From positions 26,474,001-26,538,000 of the forward strand of contig CM114273.1 of the NCBI GenBank assembly GCA_050084515.1: a stretch of 64,000 bases of DNA, in the 5' to 3' direction. This document shows, in pieces, positions 23,872-35,860 of the stretch. Origin of the DNA: Blasia pusilla (Eukaryota > Marchantiophyta > Marchantiopsida > Blasiales). Positions within the stretch are counted from its first letter, which is position 1, and the number at the start of each line of letters is the position of its first letter. The position numbers and the translations under genes are program-made. A model generated the notes under the pieces. It did not search any database and was not told where the DNA came from. It saw only the letters and a program-made list of their open reading frames with translations.

Positions 23872-24890
23872 TAGGTGATTGCGCTCGAGATAGTTACTCA
23901 GCGGAAGGACAGGGTAAGCGAGCCTCCATCCACGCGATCAAAGCCAGTACAAATGAGTCCTTCCGCTTCATAGAATGTATTAGACCCGATTCACCTGGTG
24001 TTCTGCTTCAGGTAAAGAGCAGGCATTGTGCAGTCCGAATTTGACCACCTCGAGAAAGTGGGGGCATCGTCATCTCCTGAAGATCGTGCCCCGAGGATGT
24101 ATTCAGGAAGTTTTGCACTACCAAGGGTTGGCTAGGCTACTCGCAGGAATTCCTCGTCTTCCGCTCACGGAGTCACGGGGAAGGAGGGGAAGCAACAACA
24201 ATGACCACCACCATATGACCATCGAGGCTTAGACTGTATAGACGAAGACAAAGCGGTTCTTTCTCTTTCCGCACTCTCAGCGCTGGAGGGAAATGTACCT
24301 GTAGAGTGTGTATGGGGCCATTATAGTTGAACTTTGCAGTTAAGTATTTTAAAAGTCTCCACGTTATTTACAGATTCTTTGAAGGCCAGAGATAATTATT
24401 AGCATAGTTAGTTGTCACTTGAATCACTCACTCGGCGATGTGTACAGTTATACGGGAAGCTCACATTCCCTGACTAGGGACGGTCCGTCTTCCTTGTAAA
24501 CGGGCTCATGAACTGCTCGGTCCTTTCCCTTATTGTATAGTCTCAGAGAACCTTTTTGTTGGTGTTACAAGTTGCTACGTCCCTTGGGAACTCGGCTTCG
24601 CGATTTCTTTATCACTGGGAGTGTACACTGATATCGTGTATCGAGAGACTTTCAGCGGGTTTCCAGTCATCCGTGTATCATACTTGGAGAGCTATGGTTA
24701 TTTCGAGAGGCCATTGTACATGTACATTCTAATGAGCAGTTCTCTGTAGTTTAGATCAGCACAGTACTTGTAAGGAATGGATGGAGAGCAGAAGATGCGC
24801 TTCCTTTTTCTCAAGTCTGTAGTTTCAAATGGGCGGAGGGGCAGAAGATGTACTCCCCTCCTTCCGAAGTACATAGTTTAGATCTCCTGT

Positions 24891-24896
24891 AATAAA
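24891..24896 (+). terminator. Poly(A) signal for the PLATZ gene
   Basis: A canonical aataaa about 1.0 kb after the PLATZ stop codon in T-rich surroundings. Nearer candidates were not seen. The 3' UTR would be long; an undetected 3' intron could shorten it. Confidence 0.4.
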
Positions 24897-24899
24897 ATG

Positions 24900-27800
24900 C
24901 CTCCTACCTGAGGCAGTTGTTCCACTTATCGTGTATTCGTTGTCTGTTTCTGCTACTCGGTTCACTTCGTTGGCTTGTGAAGTTTTCATGAATGTTCTGT
25001 TCGCGCATTCATCCGTCAGTGTGAAGACTGCGGTGCGGTATCAATGTTGCCGTCTCGTCGATCATTTCTCGATGTGAACAGATCTTTCTCTGTGTTTTTT
25101 TCCAGATATACCAGTACCTTACCTTGCCTCACCGTAGGAACGTTCGCATTGGCATCAGCAGTACTTTGGTCGCCGTGGGTAGGATCACATTGGCTGCGGC
25201 GGTACTACTTCGGCTTTGAGCAAGTTGACAGTTGACATCGTTCTGGCCACTTGGCTGGTCTTTGTTGACGCCCCTGGTGATCGATGTGCTTTTGAGTAAA
25301 CATTTGTAGTAGAAGCAGCATCTCTGCAATCTATTGACGATGACTGTTACAGCTTCCGCGTAACTTTTGCCGTCCTGCGACAGTCCTAGATAACAACTGC
25401 GTACGACTGTGTCCAGTAAGCCGAACAAACCCGGCCTGGTTCTGCCTGCAGCTTCCGCTCAGACTTTGAGACTACCGTACTGCGTTTGCATAGGACGCCA
25501 ATGTACTGTGCAGCATGGTTCTGCATATGTTTGTGCCGGCTTTCTCCAATGACGAGTAGCTATGATTGAATGAGACACGAAGTTTCTTCCGGATCTAAAA
25601 CGTACCAGTTCCCTGAGAGTGAGCAATTCGAAGGACTAAGTAACGACATGAACCATGGAGTCGGTGGGCACACTCACCAGCTAGATTTTCTAGATAGCAT
25701 TGTACAATCTAGACAGGCGTGATGGTGGAAGAGGCACAAAACTCTGCCGCAGCCTGCAATCGATGTAGAGGCATATCGGAAACTGCCGACGATTGCCATG
25801 ATGACATGGCCGGTCTACCCTGCATGGGCCCGACGTGTGTGTGTGCGATCTGCTCGGCCGTCTTTGTTGCCAATGACAAGGTGACTGAAGTGGTCATGTG
25901 ATTGCATAGGTACAATCTGTGTTTCGAACCTGATTAAGTACGTCCATCAACCCATCGAAATCTCAACTTAGCAGTTGGTTCAAGGCAAGAATGGTCCTTC
26001 ATTCGTTTCTTTGTTTCTGTTATCATTCCTAAGTGCACTTCTTAGCCGATATCTAGGTGAAAAATCACCAAAACGATGTAAATCCATCGAACCTTCCTGG
26101 GAACCTTCCCGAGCCGCTACTCTGCGATCTCATCATGTGGTAAGCTTGGAAAATGGTGACTTCACTAGCTTTTCAGCCCGTCCCAAAGAATAGGCCACAA
26201 TTGCTAGGTAAGTCCTGGTAACACCACGTCTGCTGTGCGCACGCCACCATGAGAGCAGAGAAGCAGCCAGACCGACAGGGATCGAAAGTACGTCACTTTG
26301 GGGAAATATTTGGGTCCCACCAAAGTGCATCCACCATTCTTTCTTTGGATGACCGACGCCGAAGAGTCTTACCATTCGCATTCGGACGCGCAGATCTCGA
26401 CCGACAACAGCGCCGCTGCTTCCAGCGCGCTACGCGCATGTAAAATGAGTCTGTCGAGGTGAGTAGACGGCATTGGAGAATTGTGCTTTCGGCTCGTCGA
26501 CTGACTTGTTCAAGTTAGGGTTAGAGTTGGATGCAAAACCTGCTGCTCAGCGCCTCATTCCCGTCGTCAACTGTTTAGCTAGCAGTCGTGGTGTAGCCCC
26601 CGAGATTGAGCGGCTGCCCAGCTCTTGCTCTTGTTCAGCAGTTAGGAACACTGGCCTTCTCTGCACTGCACTCCAGTGCGTTGAATTTGCTGCTGTTGTC
26701 GTTTTGGCTGACCACTCTTCAAGTGCCTCAGCTGTAGCATGTAAGCGTTTTGCCCTGGGTGAACACAGTAATTTGATTGGCTGCTCATTGTCATTCTAAT
26801 TCTCGACTGGTCATCCAAGGCCGAGGAAATTGACCCATAGCGCTTAATTGAGTCTGTAAGAAGGACTAGGGACCAGACTTGCGACTGTTTCCGCGTCAGT
26901 TTAGAGGATCGGCGACCTCGCGGTCCGAATGGATCCAACGCGGACTTTGTGACAGTTTGTGTGTCTGACATCCCCTACTAATCTGAAGGATTATAGGCGT
27001 TTGGAATTTACCACGTTGTAAATGCACGTTGTCTGTGTTCTGTGAACAGTGGTAAGTTGTACGAACCCTTTGGATTGCATTCACTGAAGGATTGGAGGGA
27101 TTCATTTAGAAACGTACTTCATTGTCGATCCGACCCTCATTACCCTGAGGCTCCTGTGAGAGTTGCTTGACGCACGTCCACCCATATCTCGATTTGTTCC
27201 CTCCAGTTGAATGCGCTGGTGAAGAGTGTCGAATACCTGGTGGATTAGCGTTTACGTCATCCACAGTTCCGGTCACGGAAGCGATTTCGCAGATCGACAG
27301 AGCTTCGCCCGCAATTTCTATTTGCTTTGTGCCTACGTTTCCATGTTCCAACGGTTTTCTCACATCTGCCTCTACGTTAGGCACCACAGTAGTCTATAGG
27401 AGCCGCTTTTGAGACCCTTTCGGTAAGAAAAGATCAGGAAAGCAGCGCGGAGATTCCCGGAAGCTGACGGCACCTTAGGCTCAATCGATTCCTAAAGATA
27501 ACCCTTACACCGAAGTTATGCTCCAGCAATAAAGCCCTCGTGAAGGTGGAGGGCTTCTATACGTCTCTATGTATTGTACCATGTTCGGGTTACATGTTCC
27601 ACATGAACCCCGTATGCTGCTTCCCCACCCCGTGTTCAACTGCATGGAGAGCCTTTACTTCTGCATTTAGTTCGTTCGGCATTGCTATTCTTGATTGGAA
27701 TCTAGGCCTTCGTACTTACGCACAAGTTTAAAGTTTCTGATGTGGAGGACCAAAATCTCAACTCGAGCTCACCCTGTTTTCTGACCTAGGTGGAGTTTGG

Positions 27801-29310
27801 AGCCTAGGTTTGACCGGGCAAGTGATGGACTACCTATTTAGCCTTTTTCTTAAGAGGACGAAGGTTAAATAGGCCGTCTGCTGGGTTAAGGCATATAGTC
27901 ATGTTTTTTATACATTTAATTTTTTATTTTAGTAATTCCAGTTTGTCATGCCATGGATGATCAAACGGGATGCCTATTGAAATATCACATTATGCCAATG
28001 GGTTTTTCACATGGACGAGGAGGACCATGGCAAGAGGATATGGAGGGACGTCTAGAATTTTGCTTGTAACTATTTTCACCATGATTCAATCTTTTCAATC
28101 TAAGGCCCAACGTGTTCATCTTCTCAAGCTTGAACTTTGGGGTCTTTTTCTTTCCACTTAAGATTGAGTTTTCCAAAGTTCTTGGAATCTTTGGGCCTCT
28201 TTCTCTCCTAAATGTGCTCATAGATTCCCATAGGCAATTTCACACATACCGCTCTCCTTATAGAGTGATACCGGGTTACCATCGGTTTAGGGATTCCTCT
28301 TGCTTTTCTGGATCTTTTGATACGGGCTGGGCTCAACATTACGAACTCATTCCCTCATAGCAATCATTGGTGGGTGGCTCACTTACTCTTGACATCCTCT
28401 TTTTTGGTGTTTCCAATTTCTTTCATAACTTTCTTCTGGAGAGTTGCTTTTGGGCGTGTTTGGGCTTGTTTCGATCATCTTCACGAGCTCGTTCTTTTCA
28501 TATCAAGTAGGTTTTCTAGTTTTTCTTCTTTCTCTGTAGGCGCCTATTTTTTGTACGGGTCTATTTTCAGTCAATTCCTCCCAAAAGTCTTCCTTGCTCT
28601 TTCAACTCTTTACCTTATTGTTTCGCCCCTACATATGTTTGCCATCTCCGTAAGGACATTAGAAATTCATATTCTTGAGCCACCTCTTTCGATACCATAT
28701 AGATCATTTTTCCTTTTCAATTGCTTTTTATATTTTTCTTATAGTAACTGTCAATCATGAATTCGGTATTGCCTAATCTTCTTCTCTCCATCTAAATTTC
28801 TTTTGGACAGATTCCACTACTTTTGTTTTGCTCGTTACCCTCATGCTTTCTCCAAACCACGTTTCATATGTCTTCCCTTATCTTCGTTGACTTGCCTACC
28901 TTTGCTTCTATGTCATCAGAGATGGAGTTGGATTCTCCATCGACTCGCTTATCTGGTTTTACACACCCTCCTACAGTCGTAACCTCTCCCCCTAGTTCAC
29001 CTCCTCATCGTAGATCTTGCCATTTTCCTCCAAATGCTAATACACCTATGACACTCGCTACATTTCTTCCGGATTTTCCTCTTCTCCCCTCCTCGTCTTG
29101 TCATATTGAGCCTAATCTTGATCCATTATTATCAAACCCTTCTACTTTGCCATCCCCACATATCTCATCTATGCCCTTGCTTCCAACTCCCATCTATTCT
29201 ACCCTACGAATCTCGAGAATTTCCCGAGAATCGTATTAAATCTTGCAACGTTCTACAAAATTCATCAGGAGGAACACCAAATTTGGCTTGCGTGCCAAAA
29301 GAGAGATGCT
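24900..29310. other. Intergenic, no recognisable gene
   Basis: To about 27.5 kb the sequence is compositionally balanced and unique-looking, with many short open frames on both strands that show no domain. From 27.9 kb it becomes T-rich on the plus strand. The open frames at 28317-28760 (Phe/Ser-rich) and 28823-29239 (Pro/Ser-rich) look like compositional artefacts. Confidence 0.4.
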
Positions 29311-29313
29311 TCT

Positions 29314-31296
29314 TCAAATAAATCTTCTCCTCGAGCAGAATACCGAGGAGAATTTGTGCATCATCGACGCATAATTCTTATCCGAAATGAGCTTCTTATA
29401 GCAATCTCGGAAACTTCTAAGGAAAAAGAACTTGCAGATGGCGCCTACATTCACTTGTTCGCGTTTCAATTTGTCGCAGTAGGATTTCAGGTCCATCAAG
29501 TCTTCATTTCGTATTTTCCGAGTAGATGCTCGTGCAATTGTATCCTCAATTGCAAGAGTTCTTTGCGACTCGCATCTTATTCCCCTTGTCAAGCCCTTGG
29601 AGCGGTCTCAAGTCGGTCTTCTTGAGCCTCCTCTTCTCAACGATCGTTTTATGTCTCAGCCAGTACTAGAAGTACGCGAGACCATCTCGTGCCATGAGTT
29701 TACCTTCCTCGTAGGCAACCATGATAGCATGCCACGTATTCCATGTCGCGAGAGAGCAATTGTAAACGAAGGTGTTTATCTCCTTGTGGCTGGAACCGAA
29801 AAGGGCGTTCAACCTCTTCGTCATGGTCTGAGAAACCATGGAACTTAAGTTCGATTAGAATACCAATGAGAACAGATCGGACTGATAAAGAGAGAGATGG
29901 CATGTGTAGTCAATGTTCCATGAGAATTCAAGTTCTAATACAAAATTCAAATTTTGATTCGAATGGTACCGCATTAGCGATCCTCAATGCAAGGAAACCC
30001 ACCACTTCTCCAATCTTCCTCTTCCCGGTCTTCTTGATCGGTGCCAACTCAATATTGCTCATGTGGCCCCAAAAAGTGGCAATGTGCATTCTTATCGGAA
30101 TCTCCACTTTTCTGGCATATGCGTCCACTTCATTGTGAAGTAAGGAGAGGCTGCAATACCGAAGACGGTTTTCGGGACAATCTTCTCTCCAAACTACTGT
30201 ACACGGGAGACTTTGAAAAAAATTATCCCCGGTCGCCTCATGAAGTTTAGAGAAGTCGACTGCTGTATGCTGGCCAGAAATTGCCCACTAGTAGATTTTT
30301 GTACCATCACGTAGGTACCCATCAACTATCTTCTCTTCTAAGGGGGCAACTAGTAATTGGTCCCCTTGATATTCATCAGATACTCTTGAAATATCGTATG
30401 TACAAGGAACAATAATAGATGTGCTTATATTTTTTGCTATGATATTTCTAGTCCCCGAGAGACTATGCATAAAGGCATTCACTCGCTCTTGATAAAGCTC
30501 CCTCGCTTTGATGTCAATCGGGGCAAGTTTGAAATCATTGACATCTGATCGAAAGATTTTCACAGTAGAGTTCGAAATATAAAGATCCTTGAACTACTCC
30601 TACAGTCTCTCTTCTGCCAGCCTCGCACACTCGACGAGTTCCTGTGTCACCCTTGCATCAAGCTCGGCGACTTCATTTTCTTGGACTATGACAATATACC
30701 CAATCTCTAACGCAGAGTCTACAACCTTTGCTAGACGAGCACTTGTCGTCTCTTTCCCCAACCGAGTGCGCGCCACATTTTTTTCTTCTTGTACCATCAA
30801 TGGTAATGCAAGCTTGGGGGTAGCAACCGTGGTATCTATCCGAATCACCTCTCTAAAAAATGTACCAAGGTCGTGAATGTACGATGAAAAAGGACCTCTC
30901 ATCACTAGCTCTTGGACATCGGAGGGAAGAGTTTGAACTCCCAAATTTAGTTTGGCTCGGTAAAAGACGGATTGAGTAACATCCACATGATAGTTCTCTT
31001 CATTTTCTGCGTCTAAAAGATGCAACACCAAGAATGTGTCACTAGCAACAATGCTACACCCAATCAGGGGCATTCCACCCAAAATTGCGCTCTCCTTCCC
31101 TACAAGTTTGACATTCAGTCTTATTTCGAACACCCCTTGCGCAGTTGATATTCTAAAGTTCATCCCACAAGCCCAAACAATCAGCTTTACAGAATTCAAA
31201 TTGAAAGGCACTCTTCGGTCGCGGATCAAAGAGCATGGAATATTTTTCCGGGTACGAATCTCCTTCTTAATCATGATTGTAGACTGAAAAACTTTA
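29314..31296 (-). pseudogene. Decayed protein-coding gene of unknown family
   Basis: One minus-strand frame stays readable from 31296 down to 29700, about 530 codons. Only isolated nonsense codons break it: TAG at 30602-30600, 30596-30594 and 30290-30288, TGA at 29930-29928 and 29912-29910, TAA at 29702-29700. Between them the residues are protein-like, with mixed charged and hydrophobic sequence (for example AILGGMPLIGCSIVASDTF, EAKNVAR-like, KIFRSDVNDFKLAPIDIKAR). A further open piece, 29592-29314, lies in a shifted frame (YCDKLKREQVNVGAICKFFF). Upstream of 31296 the minus strand shows a pyrimidine-rich stretch ending ttgcag, a good splice acceptor, so this looks like the 3' exon(s) of an ordinary spliced gene. 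I recognise no domain. It could be a dead host gene, a dead unusual mobile element or an old viral insertion. Confidence 0.6.
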
Positions 31297-31298
31297 CT

Positions 31299-34281
31299 GC
31301 AACACGAGAATTCGTAAGCAATGTGTTAAACATAAGAGAGAAAACCCATTTCTTAACGTACGATAGGCAAGAATCGAGCAATATAATACTCATCATAAAT
31401 CCATTTAGTGCAAATATATGTAGACGTGAACTACCCTTGGTGAATTGGAAAGTGGAGATGTGCACAACCTCATGAATTTAGGAACTTGGTCCCTTGGGCA
31501 CTTGTTGCTCTGGTCTATGGTGGATTTCAATGAGCTAAAGATTTTGAAACCATGGGATCCAGTGACACCACCAGATTCAATCTGAACTCCTGATTCAGAA
31601 ACGTATCAGCTGTCGTCCTTCCATTTCTCTCGCGAATCTAGGAATTGATACTAAAACTTACAACGATGACGTCCCCAACACCCGACTGAACCCAACAAGG
31701 ATGACGTCCACCTTGGTCAGAAACTCACTGTTCGAAAGAGGAGGAAATTTGACAGCAGCGTGCTTGTGTTACAAGATTCCTTACCCTAACATACGTTCCA
31801 ATCTACCCCGGTGATTCAATCAAACTTCCATATTAGGTACTAGCGTACATTTTCCTGCCAAAACTAGGTACGCTTGCATGGCTACAATAGAGTACATTTG
31901 TAGGGCAGTTGCATAATTACTCCCTCCAAACCTCTACCAATCAAAACACGAAGTAGTGAACGGTAGCAATTCTTCATGATTGGTTCTTTTTCCACAGTAC
32001 AAACAACTTAGCACAATGCCAAAGGGGTACTACGTCTGGATCGCCACGACGTCAGAAGTTGTGATACCTTCTCAAGGGATACCAAGTCTAAAGGGTTTCC
32101 AAGCCTGAAGGGCTACTACGTGTGAAGCGTTTTCAAAATTGAAGGGCGGGCTACAAGGATGGAGCACTACCACGTTTGAGAGGGATAGAATCCTCCTCCT
32201 TCCCCAACCTACTTACCCCCTCATTGTCGTCCATCACCACCTCGTGCACCTCCCACCTCCTCTCCTCGTAACCCTTCTACTTTTGCATTTGTACCAAAGG
32301 TTTGTTGCATACCTTGTGGTAAGGAGTTTGCTCCTAATGGGATCAAAAGACTTACTATTTTGAAATATATTATTTAAAACCGACCGCAAATGATCTAAGG
32401 ATGCATGTAAAAAGTGTTGGATCAATGTGCGGGGAGAACTGGGGTCACGTGTTGAGCTAGCTGGATGAAATTGAAAATTGCAAATTCAGAATTGAAGGCC
32501 TAAAACCGATCAGATTTGCTGGTTCCTTTATATATTTGTATCCAAATAGCCCCCATGATTAGAAAAACTTGAAGATTAGAAAAGTACCGGTTCACGTGAA
32601 AAAACTCCCCAAACCAAAATTTCTCTTAGTTCTAATTAAGTAGGAATTTTTCCTTAATTTTCTCTTGGATTTATGACCATGGTTCCCTCATTGAGATTTC
32701 TCCGACTGCCCAAAATTAGGCAATGGAAACTTTGTCCAATTTTCATCGGCAAAAATTACAATTCTTTTTCCTTTTCCGAAATTTATCATGTCCATTTTCT
32801 CTTATCAAAATTCTTTGTAGCAAACTTCTACAGTACAGTTGGTATCACCAAAATGTCTCTTCAACATAAATTTTCCATGAAAAGATTTTCTAGTCGTTCT
32901 AGTAGCTGAAATTTCGTAACAAAAAATTCCCACCTCCATTTTCTCTGCGCAAGAGTTTTTCATTGAAAATTTTCATATGATTTCGTTTTCCAATTATCCG
33001 CTGTGGATTGATTTCTAGCATGTTTTCTATCATCATATTTTTCATGTCTATTTCCTTTGATTCACTTTCCATATAAGACTTGATGTTAAACCTTTATGGT
33101 ATTGTAAGAAAACGTGTGCCTCTTCCATAGCTGTGTTCGTAATATGGACAGGGCATGAAAATAGTGGGAAATATTCATGGTCACTCTTTAAATTAAGAGA
33201 GCTCTACTCTTAACTCTCCACGACGATGGAGAATACGAAACTTCAATCTTTTCTTCAACACAATAGCTTTTGCGATATGAGAGATCGTACTCTAAATCGA
33301 GTGTAGACTTTGAATGAGAATGCAAAACCATGTGTTTCAAAATAAACTATGCACAAGTAAACGTAACAAATACAAGAAGAGGATATTCAAAGAACATGGG
33401 CCACTTCTTTGTCCGGATTCTGATCCACGATAAACAATGCCAAGCTCCGCTCCAAAACCGGTGCATGTGTATGCACACATTTATTTCTCCTAGGAAAATG
33501 TTATGTCCAATGTGTGAAAGGCCAGTGTGTTTATGACATAAAGCCCACCTCTCATTTCGAGCCAGCATTTTCTCATCCAGTTGAATGCTAAGTGTCAATG
33601 TTTACGAGGTGGTCCCAATAGTTCCCGGAGGGCCCTCTTCAGCAACGACTCGCAATTCGTAAGGATGTCGGTTGCAGATGAGAACACTCCTAGTACGACT
33701 TAAAGTTAGGAGGACAAGAGGAAAGGGATCTTGCCCAACTAGTCATGAGGGAGATCTACTATGTGTGACAAGAACAAGCGAAGTTATCTTGCAACCAGTG
33801 ATGTGTACGCGTAGAATGGGGCCAGCTAAGTTCTCTCCTTACTTCAGGAAGTACAATTGGAATGTACACACTTTTAGTTGTGCGTAGTTTAGGGTTTATA
33901 GTTTAGCGGCTCCTATTGTCGGTCCAAATCTTAACAAACAAATCTCTTCCTCCTCTCCGTATCTAGAGCATGTCACAAAAGTTCGACCGCTCAAATACAT
34001 TTCCAATGGCGTGGCAACTTTGGATTCGTAGACAATATTTTGGCACCGAACGGAGGAAGGCTCAAGGATTTGTTAATACTTGTGTGAGGCATGGCCTCGG
34101 ATATATACGTTTTTCTTAGGATCGTAGTTCTCACTTTTGACGTTGGTAGTTGGACGCAAAGTATGTTGTGCGCAATTTCCGTATTAGTTGGCGGGCCAAT
34201 TTTTGGTTGAAATCTTATGAATGATTGTCATATAATTTGTTAGCACCCCAAATATATTGAGATTTTTTAAATGAAAGTTTG
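31299..34281. other. Intergenic, no gene seen
   Basis: Around 32.0-32.15 kb there are several imperfect copies of a short aagggctactacgt-like word. Otherwise no gene, RNA or repeat could be supported. Upstream exons of the minus-strand pseudogene could lie here but were not detected. Confidence 0.35.
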
Positions 34282-34385
34282 GAGTGTGCACCTTCTTATT
34301 GGAGCTTGTTAATCCGAGTGTGCTCCCTTTTAATTGGAGCTTTTTAATCCGAGTGCCCTCCCTTCTAATCGGAGCATGATAACGA
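34282..34385 (+). repeat. Three tandem units of about 35 bp
   Basis: Units begin gagtgtgcacc, gagtgtgctccc and gagtgccctccc, at 34282, 34316 and 34351. Each contains attggagc (or atcggagc) and the first two end ttaatcc. Confidence 0.85.
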
Positions 34386-34547
34386 ATTTTAAAAATATAA
34401 TATTTTAATACTTTCAGCATATAAGTATTTTTAGAAACAACCTTATGGAGAAGGGTGTGGGAAAAGGGGACACATGAGAAAAATGTCACATGGATATCAT
34501 AGATAGAGACAAACTTCTCAACGATACGTTAGTTATTCATCTGATTA

Positions 34548-34708
34548 TGAAATCTACATTATTGGTTTGAATTTCTTTTTATACGACTAGCTATTATAAA
34601 ATCCACATCACTAATTTAAATTTCCTTTTATGTCACTAGTGATTATCAAGTCCATATCACTATTTTAAGTTTATTTTCATATCACTACCAATAGTGAAAT
34701 TCATATTC
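34548..34708 (+). repeat. Three-plus tandem units of about 49 bp
   Basis: Units start near 34548, 34598, 34647 and 34695 (partial). Each reads roughly aaatccacatcactaatttaa, then ttccttttatatcactag and a ctattat-like end. Confidence 0.75.
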
Positions 34709-35324
34709 GAGTGAAATTTATTAAAATTAAAATCAAAATTCAATAAAATTAAAATACGGTCATGAAACCTTTGAAAAACTGGAATTAAAGGTCTCTATTT
34801 CCTTTTTCAGAATTGGAATATTTTAATAAAAATTTAAAAATTTAAAATAAATAAAATTTTGGTAATATTTTTTCTAAATATAGAGAGATATCTACCATGC
34901 TGAAAAAATGTGCCAAGGGAACGCCAATGCATCATATGTGCATTCTTACTAGTAGTTTAAGAAATTATGTTACCAAGAATTATATTAGTGTTTACGTTAG
35001 CTCTTCTCTCTTAAACACTAAAATTGCTTTGTGTATCCAAAGGCTTTTCTCAAATAATTTTTTTATAACATGACTTCGTGAAAAATAGACAATCGGGAAA
35101 ATATTTAGATCAAATTCACTCAACCTATTTTGAGTGGATGAATCAAAATTTTCTTCTTTTTCCTCGTCCTACACCTTCTCTTCTACTCGAGTTTTGCTTC
35201 TCATCTTCTTTTCTATTTTAGAAAACAAGCGTTGGAAAAATCCTTAAAAATATGCAATATAAGTAGTTGCTTAAAATGACTCAAGAAAAACCTCATTACG
35301 ACAAATGAGGGTTAGATTCATACC

Positions 35325-35407
35325 AAGAATTAAGAGATACACTTTTTCAACTATCAATGACTATCGCTTGCTATTGATAGTTGCAAAAGTGTACGTCTTA
35401 ATTCTTG
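35325..35407. repeat. Long hairpin (miRNA- or foldback-like)
   Basis: The left arm starting aagaattaagagatacac and the right arm ending gtgtacgtcttaattctt are reverse complements over about 35 bp with three mismatches, around a loop of about 10 bp (gactatcgctt region). The surrounding sequence pairs weakly. It may be a small foldback element or a hairpin RNA precursor; nothing shows transcription. Confidence 0.6.
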
Positions 35408-35640
35408 CAAAATAGCAAAGATTTCATACCCAAAACTCATTTTTTATGGTTGTCATGTGGCTAAAAAGTTTTAAGTTTAGAATATCGATAAGATACTCGT
35501 TGACTATGAGCCTTATGCAAGGTTGCATGTGGATAAAGTCTGTGTTACGTCTTTTAGGATAGATCGGTGAGATCTAGTAGAGCGCCTTCGTGAGTAGTGG
35601 AGGACAGGATCAATAAGTCGAGGATGACATGTTGAGGCCC

Positions 35641-35860
35641 CGGGAAACCTGAGAGAGAGCAGGTTTCCCCTTCGTTTCGGCTCATTTGGAGCCAGATTGA
35701 GGAACTTACTATTTTAGGCAAGTACCCTTTTGAGTATATGATTGCCTTTCTATTTTTGGTAAGTGGCCTTGACCTCCTAAATTAGGTCAAGAGCCAAGGA
35801 GGTGACTTGGGAGCATAGGTTACTCACTCTCCTAATAAGCCTCTCATTAGGAGAGTGAGT
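35641..35860. repeat. Cluster of three perfect short stem-loops
   Basis: gggaaacctg / caggtttccc (35642-35669 region), cttgacct / aggtcaag (about 35769-35791), and actcactctcctaat / attaggagagtgagt (35822-35836 with 35846-35860). They lie upstream of the gag fragment at 37.6 kb, and similar stem-loops occur in the LTR-like segments at 40.4 and 45.3 kb. This may be the LTR or leader of that element. Confidence 0.55.

Noticed and set aside
25921-25945. tRNA T-arm-like word (ggttcgaaac on the minus strand)
   Set aside because: No acceptor, D-arm or anticodon arm could be folded around it.
28317-29239. Two plus-strand frames (Phe-rich, possibly membrane-like; and Pro/Ser-rich)
   Set aside because: They follow from T-rich and CT-rich composition; no start context, domain or splice support was found.
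30589-30876. Plus-strand Ser-rich frame
   Set aside because: It is the shadow of the minus-strand decayed gene.
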